From Sphingomonas sp. OK281 (GTDB taxonomy: Bacteria; Pseudomonadota; Alphaproteobacteria; Sphingomonadales; Sphingomonadaceae), in NCBI RefSeq assembly GCF_900115295.1, contig NZ_FOVZ01000002.1, positions 744,001 to 808,000 of the forward strand: a DNA stretch of 64,000 nucleotides, written 5' to 3'. Below are positions 17,568 to 25,434 of the stretch, piece after piece. The position numbers and the translations under genes were made by a program. The notes under the pieces were generated by a model. It worked only from the letters and a program-made list of their open reading frames with translations. It was not told the origin of the DNA and searched no databases. Every line of letters begins with the position of its first letter. Position 1 is the stretch's first letter.

Positions 17568-17595
17568 GTCTAGCCAACCAGCGTATGTCTCCGAC

Positions 17596-18150
17596 ATGGC
17601 GAGCGACCCGCACTACCGGCTGCTGACAGCCGAGGAATTCCTCCAGATCGACTTCGGCGCCGACATGAAGGCCGAGCTCGACAACGGCGTCATTCGCATG
17701 ATGGCCGGCGGCACGCGCGAGCATTCTCGCGTGCAGGTCAATCTCACTGCATTCGTCCGGTCTGCCCTGCGTGGCTCGGGCTGCACACCCTACGGCTCCG
17801 ACATGGCGGTCCGCACACAGGACCGGTCGGTGCGCTACCCCGATCTCACCATCGACTGCGGCGCACCCGGCGATCGGCCAGACGATCTGACCCTGTCCGA
17901 TCCGCGCGTTATAATCGAGATACTGTCCCCCTCGACCCGACACTTCGACCTGACCGTCAAGAAAGACGAATATCGCGCGCTGAATTCGGTCGATACGCTC
18001 GCCTTCGTCGACGCCGACGCCGAGGCTCTGTCGGTTCACCAGCGGATCGAGGGCGGCTGGATAGAGACGTTGTTCTCGACCTCTCTGGACCTCGTCATTC
18101 CCTCGCTCGGCCTGACCATCCCCCACGCCGAAATCTTCGCCCGGGACTGA
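17596..18150 (+). CDS. Uma2-family (DUF820) putative restriction-endonuclease-fold protein
   Basis: A 184-residue protein with the Uma2/DUF820 pattern: YRLLTAEEFLQIDFG at the N-terminus and KAELDNGVIRMMAGGTREHSR. VRYPDLTIDCG and DPRVIIEILSPSTRHFDLTVKKDEY follow; the Asp and the Glu-x-Leu-Ser segment form the PD-(D/E)XK-like active site. These proteins are plentiful in cyanobacteria and scattered elsewhere, and their biological role is not established. The start at 17596 lies after the groEL terminator. It is convergent with the hydrolase at 18156, with only 5 bp between stops. Confidence 0.88.
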   Translation: MASDPHYRLLTAEEFLQIDFGADMKAELDNGVIRMMAGGTREHSRVQVNLTAFVRSALRGSGCTPYGSDMAVRTQDRSVRYPDLTIDCGAPGDRPDDLTLSDPRVIIEILSPSTRHFDLTVKKDEYRALNSVDTLAFVDADAEALSVHQRIEGGWIETLFSTSLDLVIPSLGLTIPHAEIFARD

Positions 18151-18155
18151 GCCCG

Positions 18156-19025
18156 CTACCTCGTTCGGGCAGCTGGCGCCGCCGCTTCGTCCGCCGCGAT
18201 CTGGTCCAGCGCTCGCCACACGACGGGTGCGATATGGCTCAGGTCGAAGCTGTGATACGCCTCGCCGTCGATCGGCACGACCAACGCCTTCCCGCCGGCC
18301 GCCGCGCGCAATCGCTCCGCCGCGGCGAACGGCACGACCTCGTCCTTGCGACCGTGCATCAGCAGCACGGGTACCTTGACCCGGCGGATCGCCGCGACAT
18401 TGTCGAACGCGGCCGAATACAGGCCACGCTCGAGGCCCGGTACGAAGCGCGCGAACGAATCGAACGCACCCAGCGTCACCACCCCGTCGACGTCCGCCCC
18501 GGCCGCCGTATCGGCCGCGACGTTCAGCGCCACCGCGGAACCGAGCCCGTCCCCGAACACGAAGTGCTTGCCGCTCGGCACCAGCCGCTTCGCCAGGTCC
18601 ACGAACGCCCGGCCATCCTGGTACAGTCCGCGTTCGTCGGGCACGCCGGGATTGTCACCATAGCCGCGATAGGATGCGACGAGCAGGCCGTGGCCACCTT
18701 GCGCGAACGCCTGCGCCGCCTTGGCCGCGATATCGCGATTGCCTGCGCGCCCCGGCAGATAGACCAGAACCGCGCCGCCCGCGGCTTCCGGCGGCCAGAA
18801 CCACCCTTGCAACCGCACGCCGTCCTTCGTGGTCGTATCGACGAGCTGCGGCACCCGTGCGGTCCAGGAGGGCGTGGTCGATCCCAACGGCGCAGGCGCG
18901 TAGAGCGACCGCCCGACCGGATTGATGCAGCCGCTCAGCGACGCAAGCAGCAAGGTCAGGGGTGCAATAACCAAGCAGGAAGATGCCCGGCCCGGAAGCC
19001 GCCGGCGCCGCACGCGGAGGCGCAT
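18156..19025 (-). CDS. Alpha/beta-hydrolase-fold lipoprotein lacking the nucleophile serine
   Basis: A 289-residue protein with a basic N-terminus, hydrophobic core and lipobox LSGC (Cys33), so probably membrane-anchored outside the cytoplasm. The fold resembles BEM46/YfhR-like hydrolases: VLVYLPGRAGNRD, LLVASYRGYGDNPG, and VPVLLMHGRKDEVVPF, with candidate acid Asp228. EAYHSF supplies a candidate base at His258. The elbow that should read GxSxG reads GDGLG (158-162), so glycine replaces the nucleophilic serine. It may be a non-catalytic or altered member. The start at 19025 is chosen because the signal sequence follows; upstream in-frame sequence is unlikely to be coding. Confidence 0.8.
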   Translation of the reverse strand: MRLRVRRRRLPGRASSCLVIAPLTLLLASLSGCINPVGRSLYAPAPLGSTTPSWTARVPQLVDTTTKDGVRLQGWFWPPEAAGGAVLVYLPGRAGNRDIAAKAAQAFAQGGHGLLVASYRGYGDNPGVPDERGLYQDGRAFVDLAKRLVPSGKHFVFGDGLGSAVALNVAADTAAGADVDGVVTLGAFDSFARFVPGLERGLYSAAFDNVAAIRRVKVPVLLMHGRKDEVVPFAAAERLRAAAGGKALVVPIDGEAYHSFDLSHIAPVVWRALDQIAADEAAAPAARTR

Positions 19026-19220
19026 TCGCGCGTCGCTCGCTCGGCACGTCGTAGTGCTGCTGATCGCCACGTCGTTAACCCTCATCCATTTTTCGACGCT
19101 CTTACGAACGCGTCGCCGTCTCGACACGGATAATTCCTTCCAATTCAACGGCCTGTGTCCCATTCCGGGAAATGGTACGAGACAGGTGCAACCGGCCCGC
19201 GATCACGCTACCATTGGCGC

Positions 19221-20168
19221 ATGACCGCAGGCCGCATCGATCAGTTGACCGAAGCTCAGCGCGCCTGTCTCCGGCTCGTGCTGACGCATCATAATTCGAA
19301 GGAAATCGCAGCGTTGGTGGGCGTCTCCCCATCGGCGATCGACAAGCGTATCGAGCGCGCGGTCCAGACCCTCGGCGTCAGCACGCGGTTCGAGGCGGCA
19401 CGTCAGTTGCAGCAGTATGAGCAGACGCGGTGGGACGACGCCGTTTCGATGCAAGGCGAGGGGCAGCCGACCGGTCCATCGCTCCCGTACGAACAGATAC
19501 CATCCGAACCATTCGACGTTCCCAACGCCGTCGTCGAACGCCCACAAGCGACGCAGATCGAGCCGTGGGGGTTTGTTCGCCGCTTCTTCGGGACAGCCCG
19601 GAGCAGCGGACCGGTGGGGGTGGCGCGCAATCGGTTTTCGATTGGCGACAGGCTCGTCAAGCTGATCGCGCTCATGGGCCTGATCGCCGTCACCTCGATG
19701 GCGCTCGTGAACATGGCGATGACGCTGACCAGCCTGTTGCGATCGAACCGGGATCGCACGGCCCCGATACATGGCGCTGCAACGATGGCGCCAATGGGGA
19801 GAACGACAATGTTGAAACAAAGACGCGCCGCAACGGACAAGGTCACGCTCGATTTCCTGAAGGCGGAAGCCGCAGTCGATCATGCGGCGATGCTGGCCGC
19901 GTCGTGCGTATCGACGCTGTTGCAACAGCGCGTCGCCGCCAACCTGCCGGTCGGTACCGGCGCAGCAGCGTTGCAGATGATGTCGCAGGCGTCGTTCGAC
20001 ATGATCAGCGTCCGCCAGCGCTTCCTCGACGCGCATCGCGCGCTGGTCGACGTCCGCGCGGAGATAGGGCTCGGCCAGTTCTACGGTTATGGCGATACCG
20101 CCGAATGCCCGCCGAACGAAGGTGCGTTGCAGCCCGAAGCGCCCGTTCGGCTGGCGGCAGTGGCCTGA
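19221..20168 (+). CDS. LuxR-type HTH protein with a central membrane helix
   Basis: A 315-residue protein. Residues about 8-62 form a LuxR/GerE-type helix-turn-helix (LTEAQRACLRLVLTHHNSKE and VGVSPSAIDKRIERAVQTLG). A polar, proline-rich linker follows, then one hydrophobic helix (about 146-173, LIALMGLIAVTSMALVNMAM). A mainly helical C-terminal part rich in Ala/Gln completes it. DNA-binding domain at the N-terminus plus a membrane segment suggests a membrane-tethered regulator; the signal is unknown. The ATG at 19221 is chosen because the HTH starts immediately after. The next gene begins 34 bp downstream. Confidence 0.82.
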   Translation: MTAGRIDQLTEAQRACLRLVLTHHNSKEIAALVGVSPSAIDKRIERAVQTLGVSTRFEAARQLQQYEQTRWDDAVSMQGEGQPTGPSLPYEQIPSEPFDVPNAVVERPQATQIEPWGFVRRFFGTARSSGPVGVARNRFSIGDRLVKLIALMGLIAVTSMALVNMAMTLTSLLRSNRDRTAPIHGAATMAPMGRTTMLKQRRAATDKVTLDFLKAEAAVDHAAMLAASCVSTLLQQRVAANLPVGTGAAALQMMSQASFDMISVRQRFLDAHRALVDVRAEIGLGQFYGYGDTAECPPNEGALQPEAPVRLAAVA

Positions 20169-20202
20169 GCCGTCGCTTGCAGTCCGGCTTTGGAGGTTAA
20201 GG

Positions 20203-20661
20203 TTGGATCGGGTCTGGCTGTTCTACGCGATACAGGTGGCTGCATCCGGCTATGCGCTCCTGCGGGGCGGGGCACCGGAGCGGCTGACGGGATTGGCGTT
20301 GCTGGTTGCGGCGGTCGCTACCGGGATCGTGCAGCGCAATATCCCAGTGCTGTTCGCGGGGCTTGAGGCCAGCGTGATGATCGTCGACCTGCTCCTCCTC
20401 GCAGTATTGGTTGCGATCACGCTGAAGGCGGACCGGTTCTGGATCGCCTGGGCCACCGCCTTGCACGCGCTGGGGACGGGGGCGCATTTCGTTCGGGTGC
20501 TCAGCCCCGACGTGATGCGCCTCGTCTACGCCCTTCTCTCCGCAGCGTGGAGCTACCCCATCGTTCTGCTTCTCGTGATCGGGACGCTCAGGCACTCGCG
20601 GCGGATTCGGGCCCATGGCTGCGATCTCGACTGGAGCCGCCAGGACCCGACGTTTCGCTGA
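20203..20661 (+). CDS. Membrane protein of unknown function
   Basis: A 152-residue protein starting at TTG (20203), preceded by GGAGG at 20192-20196 with good spacing. Four or more hydrophobic segments are visible: LFYAIQVAASGYALLRGG, LTGLALLVAAVATGIVQ, VMIVDLLLLAVLVAITLKA and SYPIVLLLVIGTL. The C-terminus is basic. It lies between the LuxR-type membrane regulator and a MarR-like gene on the same strand, so the three may be co-transcribed. No family recognised. Confidence 0.72.
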   Translation: MDRVWLFYAIQVAASGYALLRGGAPERLTGLALLVAAVATGIVQRNIPVLFAGLEASVMIVDLLLLAVLVAITLKADRFWIAWATALHALGTGAHFVRVLSPDVMRLVYALLSAAWSYPIVLLLVIGTLRHSRRIRAHGCDLDWSRQDPTFR

Positions 20662-20681
20662 CGCCTATTCGGAAGACGTAT

Positions 20682-21104
20682 ATGACATACGCAATCGCCC
20701 TGTTTCCCACCGGCGCCAGCAAGCGCCCGTCGTTCCCGTCGCTGGCGGATCCGGCACTCGACGGCTCGTTGTCCTCGGCATTGATCGGCGTCGCCAGGCG
20801 TCTTTATGCAATGCGGAAGGTCCGCGACGAGATGCTGGGCGAGGCCCTGTTCTCCGAACCGGCCTGGAACATCTTGCTCGACCTGTTCATCTCGGATCAC
20901 GAGGGATCCCGACTGAGCGTATCGGCCGTATGCATCGGCGCGCGCGCACCCTCCGCCACCGCGCTGCGCTACCTGACAATGCTGCAGGATGCCGATTTGG
21001 TCGAGCGCACGCGGGATGAGCGTGATGCCCGCCGCTCGCACGTCAGGCTGACGGTGCTCGGCAAACGCCGCATGTCCAGCCTGCTTGGCCGGATGATCGA
21101 ATAG
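20682..21104 (+). CDS. MarR-like winged-helix transcriptional regulator
   Basis: A 140-residue protein whose second half has a MarR-type winged helix: AWNILLDLFISDHEGSRLS, then the recognition helix region SATALRYLTMLQDADLVER. The wing is TRDERDARRSHVRLTVLGKR, with the D-x-R-x-x-x-V pattern of MarR. The N-terminal ~40 residues are unlike classical MarR. GGAAG precedes the ATG at 20682. The target and ligand are unknown; adjacent membrane-protein genes are candidates. Confidence 0.82.
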   Translation: MTYAIALFPTGASKRPSFPSLADPALDGSLSSALIGVARRLYAMRKVRDEMLGEALFSEPAWNILLDLFISDHEGSRLSVSAVCIGARAPSATALRYLTMLQDADLVERTRDERDARRSHVRLTVLGKRRMSSLLGRMIE

Positions 21105-21160
21105 GGTAACGGACTATCCATCGACCGGCGTTGCCATGATAACCAGGATGCCGATCATCC

Positions 21161-21208
21161 GCGACGTGGCACGCGACGTGGCACGCGACGGGCCACGCGA
21201 CGGGGGCG
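21161..21208 (+). repeat. Four tandem 12-bp repeats
   Basis: GCGACGTGGCAC occurs twice in tandem, followed by GCGACGGGCCAC and a diverged fourth unit GCGACGGGGGCG. It lies between the MarR-like gene and the methyltransferase-like gene, 71 bp before the latter's start, and is not part of any recognised gene. Confidence 0.8.
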
Positions 21209-21278
21209 AGGTCCGGATCGCGCCAGCACGTAGACGATGGTTCACGCGTTGCTTACCATTGCGCGCTACAGGACGGCG

Positions 21279-22553
21279 ATGGAATCCGATGCCCCTATTC
21301 CCAATCGCATGAGCCCCGATCCTCGACCGCAGTCGGCCGTCAGCCATGGCGCCGGGCTCGCAGGGCTGGTCGGCGTGCTGGCGTGGATCGGATTTGCGCG
21401 CCATTTCGGCATGGACGGGCCGTATGCCGCGCTCGTCAACGTCGCTGCGTGCGGGCTGCCGATGGTGATCTGGTCGCTGCTGGTCGACAAGGTGCATCGC
21501 AGTCCCACTACCGGGATCGACTGGTCCGCGGGCAAACCGTGGCGCGCGACACTGGACCTCAGTCTTACCAAGCTCGCCGGATTATGGGCGACCTGGGCGG
21601 GGATTGCAGTGATCTATGGCGCCGGGCGGTTCTACTGGCAGGGCAATTTCGCGTTCGCGATGTGGTGTTTTACCAATGCCGCGCCGATCCTGTTCGTCGC
21701 ATCGATCCCCTATGTGTTGTGGATCGACCGGTACCTCGTGGAGCCGCACGATGGCGCGTGGCATCTCGGCGCCTGGCTTACGGGGCAGGCGGGTGTCGAG
21801 CGCGAGTCGATCTACGGGCATCTCCGCGCGTGGGGGGTGAAGACGTTCTTCCTCGCCTTCATGCTCGCGATCGTGCCGCCTGGGTTCGGCGATTTCGTTC
21901 GCGGCGATGTCGCGATCGTCCTGCGCGATCCGGTCGCGCTGTCGAGCTGGCTGGTGACGCTGATGTTCCTGATCGACGTGGCGTTCGCGACGGTCGGGTA
22001 TCTGCTGACGTTCCGGCCGCTGGATTCACACATCCGCAGCGCAAACCCGTATGCGGCGGCGTGGATGCCGGCGCTGATGTGCTACCCGCCGTTCATCTTG
22101 ATGACCACGGGTGGTCCGCTAGATTATCATCCGGGCACGTCGGACTGGGCCTACTGGTTTCAATGGCATCCGATCCTGCTCGCGCTGATTGGCGCGACGC
22201 TGGTGGGGCTGACCGCAATCTACGCCTGGGCGACGATGGCGTTCGGCTTCCGTTTCTCCAACCTCACCAACCGCGGGATCCTGACGCACGGGCCGTACGC
22301 GGTGTCGCGGCACCCGGCGTATCTGTCGAAGAACCTGTTCTGGTGGATCTCCACGATCCCCGTGCTGACGCTCGGCAGCGTGGTCGACGCGGCCCGTGCG
22401 ACGCTGCTGATGGCGGCGGTCAGCGGCGTGTATTACTGGCGCGCGAAGACGGAGGAGCGCCATCTGAAGCTCGACCCGGACTATCGCGCGTATTTCGACT
22501 GGATGACACGCAACGGCCTGGTGCCGCGGCTGTTTGCGAAGCTGCGCGGCTGA
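21279..22553 (+). CDS. Multi-pass membrane protein, isoprenylcysteine-methyltransferase-like C-terminus
   Basis: A 424-residue protein with about nine hydrophobic helices. The C-terminal part has FSNLTNRGILTHGPYAVSRHPAYLSKNLFWW and KTEERHLKLDPDYRAYFDW. The HGPY-x-x-xRHPxY and EERxL features match the ICMT/PEMT family of integral membrane methyltransferases (SAM binding between the last helices). The longer N-terminal membrane part is typical of sphingomonad members, whose substrate is unknown. AGGA six bases before the ATG supports the start at 21279; 21237 and 21309 are alternatives. Confidence 0.8.
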   Translation: MESDAPIPNRMSPDPRPQSAVSHGAGLAGLVGVLAWIGFARHFGMDGPYAALVNVAACGLPMVIWSLLVDKVHRSPTTGIDWSAGKPWRATLDLSLTKLAGLWATWAGIAVIYGAGRFYWQGNFAFAMWCFTNAAPILFVASIPYVLWIDRYLVEPHDGAWHLGAWLTGQAGVERESIYGHLRAWGVKTFFLAFMLAIVPPGFGDFVRGDVAIVLRDPVALSSWLVTLMFLIDVAFATVGYLLTFRPLDSHIRSANPYAAAWMPALMCYPPFILMTTGGPLDYHPGTSDWAYWFQWHPILLALIGATLVGLTAIYAWATMAFGFRFSNLTNRGILTHGPYAVSRHPAYLSKNLFWWISTIPVLTLGSVVDAARATLLMAAVSGVYYWRAKTEERHLKLDPDYRAYFDWMTRNGLVPRLFAKLRG

Positions 22554-22555
22554 TT

Positions 22556-22660
22556 CCCCTCCCGCTTGCGGGAGGGGTTAGGGGAGGGGCTGACCTATGC
22601 CGTGGACCGGATCGCTCGCGGCCAAGCCCTCCCCCGACCCCTCCCGCAAGCGGAAGAGGA
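22556..22660. repeat. Family D palindromic repeat, copy 3
   Basis: CCCCTCCCGCTTGCGGGAGG and CCCCTCCCGCAAGCGGAAGA arms occupy the entire space between the convergent methyltransferase-like and gshA genes, a place where a terminator would be expected. Confidence 0.87.
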
Positions 22661-22664
22661 GCAG

Positions 22665-24038
22665 TCAGAAACTGGCTTCGTCGTAGACCTTCGACACGTC
22701 GCCATTCCAGGCGCCGTGATAGCGATCCAGCAGCACCTCGGCCGGCACCTTGCCGCTCCGAACGATCTCCCGCAGCGGATCGAGGAAGCCGGTCTCGTTG
22801 TCGCCCGCCCGATTGAACCGTGCCCGCGCCGACAGCCCCGCGCCCGCGATGTCGAGCACTTCGCCGGCGATATCGCGCAGCTTGCCGCCGCCCGCGATCG
22901 GCGCGTTCAGCCCGAGCTTCGGCACCGCATCGCGCAACGCCTGGCGCTCGTCGATCGTCCAGTCCTTGACCAGGTCCCACGCCGCATCGAGCGCCCCCTG
23001 GTCGTACAGCAACCCGACCCAAAGGGCGGGCAGCGCACAGATTCGGTTCCACGGCCCGCCATCGGCACCGCGCATCTCGAGGAACGTCTTCAGCCGCACT
23101 TCGGGGAAGGCGGTCGACAGGTGATCGGTCCAGTCGTCGAGCGTCGGCTTCTCGCCCGGCAGCACCGACAATTCACCCTTCAGGAAGTCGCGGAAAGACA
23201 GCCCGGCGGCATCGATATACTTGCCCTCGCGGTAGACGAAGTACATCGGCACATCGAGCGCATACTCGGCGTAGCGCTCGTACCCGAAGCCATCCTCGAA
23301 CACGAACGGCAGCATGCCGGTGCGATGCGGATCGGTGTCCGACCAGATATGGCTGCGATACGACAGCATCCCGTTGGGCTTGCCCTCGGTGAACGGCGAG
23401 TTCGCGAACAGCGCGGTCGCGAGCGGCTGGAGCGCGAGCCCGACGCGGAATTTCTTCACCATGTCCGACTCGGACGCGTAATCCAGGTTCACCTGGATCG
23501 TGCAGGTCCGCAGCATCATGTCGAGCCCCATGCTGCCGACGCGCGGCATGTGCCGCAGCATGATCGCATAGCGCCCCTTGGGCATCGTCGGCAGTTCGGC
23601 ACGCGTCTTGTCCGGCCACATGCCGAGCCCGAGAAAGCCGATGCCGAGCTTTTCGCCCGCCGCCTTCACCTGCTCCAGGTGGCGCCCGGTCTCGGCGCAG
23701 GTCTCGTGCAGATTGTCGAGCGGCGCGCCCGACAGTTCGAACTGGCCGGCCGGTTCCAGGCTGATGCTGCCGTCCGCGCCCGACATCGCGATGGCATTGC
23801 CGCCCTCCATGACCGGCTTCCAGCCATATTGTTCCAGCTCGCCGAGCAACGCGCGGATGCCGCTCGGCTCGTCGTACGACGGCGCGTGATGATCGCCGTT
23901 CGCATAGACGAACTTCTCATGCTCGGTGCCGATCCGCCATGCGTCCTTCGGCTTTTCGCCGCCTGCGAAGCTGGCGATCAACTGGTCGCGCGACTCGATC
24001 GTCGGGCTGGTCTTTTTCGAAGCTGGAATCGTCGTCAT
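22665..24038 (-). CDS. gshA: Glutamate-cysteine ligase (alphaproteobacterial/plant type)
   Basis: Makes gamma-glutamylcysteine, the first step of glutathione synthesis. The 457-residue protein resembles plant GSH1 and alphaproteobacterial GshA rather than E. coli GshA. Diagnostic stretches are DAWRIGTEHEKFVY, the SISLEPAGQFELSGAPLDN substrate-site segment, and MLRTCTIQVNLDYASE. YRSHIWSDTDPHRTGMLPF and FLEMRGADGGPWNRICALPA complete the set. The ATG at 24038 gives a normal N-terminus. It is followed on the minus strand only by a repeat and is preceded by rsmE 67 bp upstream. Confidence 0.95.
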   Translation of the reverse strand: MTTIPASKKTSPTIESRDQLIASFAGGEKPKDAWRIGTEHEKFVYANGDHHAPSYDEPSGIRALLGELEQYGWKPVMEGGNAIAMSGADGSISLEPAGQFELSGAPLDNLHETCAETGRHLEQVKAAGEKLGIGFLGLGMWPDKTRAELPTMPKGRYAIMLRHMPRVGSMGLDMMLRTCTIQVNLDYASESDMVKKFRVGLALQPLATALFANSPFTEGKPNGMLSYRSHIWSDTDPHRTGMLPFVFEDGFGYERYAEYALDVPMYFVYREGKYIDAAGLSFRDFLKGELSVLPGEKPTLDDWTDHLSTAFPEVRLKTFLEMRGADGGPWNRICALPALWVGLLYDQGALDAAWDLVKDWTIDERQALRDAVPKLGLNAPIAGGGKLRDIAGEVLDIAGAGLSARARFNRAGDNETGFLDPLREIVRSGKVPAEVLLDRYHGAWNGDVSKVYDEASF

Positions 24039-24105
24039 CGCCGCGCCTTACGCGCCGATGAACGAGGGTGCTAGAGGGGATTCGGACCAATCGGTACCGA
24101 TGTGG

Positions 24106-24846
24106 TTACCAGTCGCCTGCCGCCGCCATCCACAGCGCGACGGCGGCACCCGCGGCGGTCTCCGCGCGGAGGATACGCGGACCCAGGCCGATGCCGATCG
24201 CCCGCGGGTGCGCGCGAATCGCCTCGCGTTCGTCCGCATCGAATCCGCCTTCCGGCCCGATCAGGATCGCTGTCGGACCTGGGCGTGATCGCATCGCCTC
24301 CAGCGCCGGCACGCCGCCGGTCTCGTCAGCGAAGAACAGCGCGCGATCGTCCGGCCAGTCGCGCAGCAATGCGGCGAGCTTCACCGGTTCGGCCACCTCG
24401 GGCAGCGCGGTGCGCCCGCATTGCTCGGCCGCCTCGATCATCTGCGTCCGCAAGCGCTCGGTATTGGGCTTGTCGACGATCGTCCGCCGCGTGACGACCG
24501 GTACAAGCCGCGCGACGCCGAGTTCGCACGCCTTCTCCGCCATCCAGTCGACCCGGCCCTTCTTGAGCGGTGCGGCGCACAGCCACAGATCGGGCACATC
24601 TTCGCGCGGGCGCAGCATTTCGGTGACGTCGAGCACCAGGTCGCGCTTGCCCACACTCGACGCGACTCCGAGCCATTCCCCGGTCCGATCGTCGAACAGC
24701 TTCACCGGATCGCCGATCTTCATCCGCATTACGCCTGCGAGATAATGCGCTGCCGGCCCATCGACGTGAAGCGCACCGGGCGCGAGGAGGCGGTCGACGA
24801 AGAGGCGCGGCGTGGATTGCGGCGGCCAGGCGGGAGTTGCAGGCAT
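24106..24846 (-). CDS. rsmE: 16S rRNA (uracil-1498-N3)-methyltransferase RsmE
   Basis: Methylates U1498 in the ribosome decoding region using SAM. The 246-residue SPOUT-class protein has PRLFVDRLLAPGALHVDG with a PUA-like N-terminal domain, then MAEKACELGVARLVPVVTRR. The knot motifs LIGPEGGFDADEREAI and IGLGPRILRAETAAGAAVAL are the RsmE hallmarks. The ATG at 24846 is chosen since homologues start close to the PRLFV motif. gshA lies downstream on the same strand. Confidence 0.95.
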   Translation of the reverse strand: MPATPAWPPQSTPRLFVDRLLAPGALHVDGPAAHYLAGVMRMKIGDPVKLFDDRTGEWLGVASSVGKRDLVLDVTEMLRPREDVPDLWLCAAPLKKGRVDWMAEKACELGVARLVPVVTRRTIVDKPNTERLRTQMIEAAEQCGRTALPEVAEPVKLAALLRDWPDDRALFFADETGGVPALEAMRSRPGPTAILIGPEGGFDADEREAIRAHPRAIGIGLGPRILRAETAAGAAVALWMAAAGDW

Positions 24847-24864
24847 AAGTGCTGCCCTAGCAAA

Positions 24865-25021
24865 TCCTCCCCGGCACGGGGAGGGGGACCAGCGCAGCTG
24901 GTGGAGGGGGGCTTCCACGAGAGAAGCGCTTGTGTGGGACACCTTCCATCAGCGTATCGCACGCGGCGATCCCCTCCACCCTTCGCCGATGGCGAACGAT
25001 CCCCCTCCCCGTGCCGGTGAG
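24865..25021. repeat. Family E-like palindromic repeat, copy 1
   Basis: CCTCCCCGGCACGGGGAGGG at the left faces CCCCCTCCCCGTGCCGGTGA at the right across about 155 bp, with a GTGGAGGGGGGC/CCCCTCCACCC inner pair. With the family C copy it fills the 330-bp gap 24847-25176. Confidence 0.75.
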
Positions 25022-25036
25022 GATGGTACTTCTCGC

Positions 25037-25140
25037 TCCCCTCCCTGGAAGGGAGGGGCTGGGGGTGGGTTGGCCCATAATGGCCGCCACGCTCGCCAAG
25101 CAGCCGACCCACCCCCGACCCCTTCCTTCCAGGGAGGGGA
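25037..25140. repeat. Family C palindromic repeat, copy 2
   Basis: CCCCTCCCTGGAAGGGAGGG and CCTTCCTTCCAGGGAGGGG arms with inner GGGGGTGGGTTGGC/GCCGACCCACCCCC. Confidence 0.87.
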
Positions 25141-25176
25141 GAAGATTAGCGCTTCCGACCCACGCAAAAACTTAGT

Positions 25177-25338
25177 TCAGCGTTTCTGCCGCGCCCACAT
25201 CTTCCGCGCGACCACCCAAGCGACAACCAGGACGACCACCCCGAGGATCAGCACCCCCGCAACCGCCCCCGCGACCCGGAATATTCCCCAGAACAACGCC
25301 TCGACGAAGCGGCCGACCGCGACCGACAGCCCGATCAT
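25177..25338 (-). CDS. 53-residue predicted membrane protein
   Basis: Reverse-strand ORF translating as MIGLSVAVGRFVEALFWGIF, then a long hydrophobic helix (AGAVAGVLILGVVVLVVAWV, about residues 23-43) and a basic end (ARKMWARQKR). The positive-inside pattern suggests a single-span inner-membrane protein. It is divergent from ubiA, 96 bp between starts. No clear ribosome-binding site is seen, so expression is uncertain. It is short enough to be missed by gene finders. Confidence 0.5.
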   Translation of the reverse strand: MIGLSVAVGRFVEALFWGIFRVAGAVAGVLILGVVVLVVAWVVARKMWARQKR

Positions 25339-25434
25339 AAAGGCCCGATCATGCAAGAGGTCCGAAACGCGTCACACGCCCCCGGTACCCGGCAAAGGCT
25401 TGCGCGCCAAACCCCGTCTTCCTACGCCCCCATC

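Noticed and set aside
22566..24074. Long open frame antisense to gshA
   Set aside because: Low-complexity shadow translation; gshA on the other strand explains the region.
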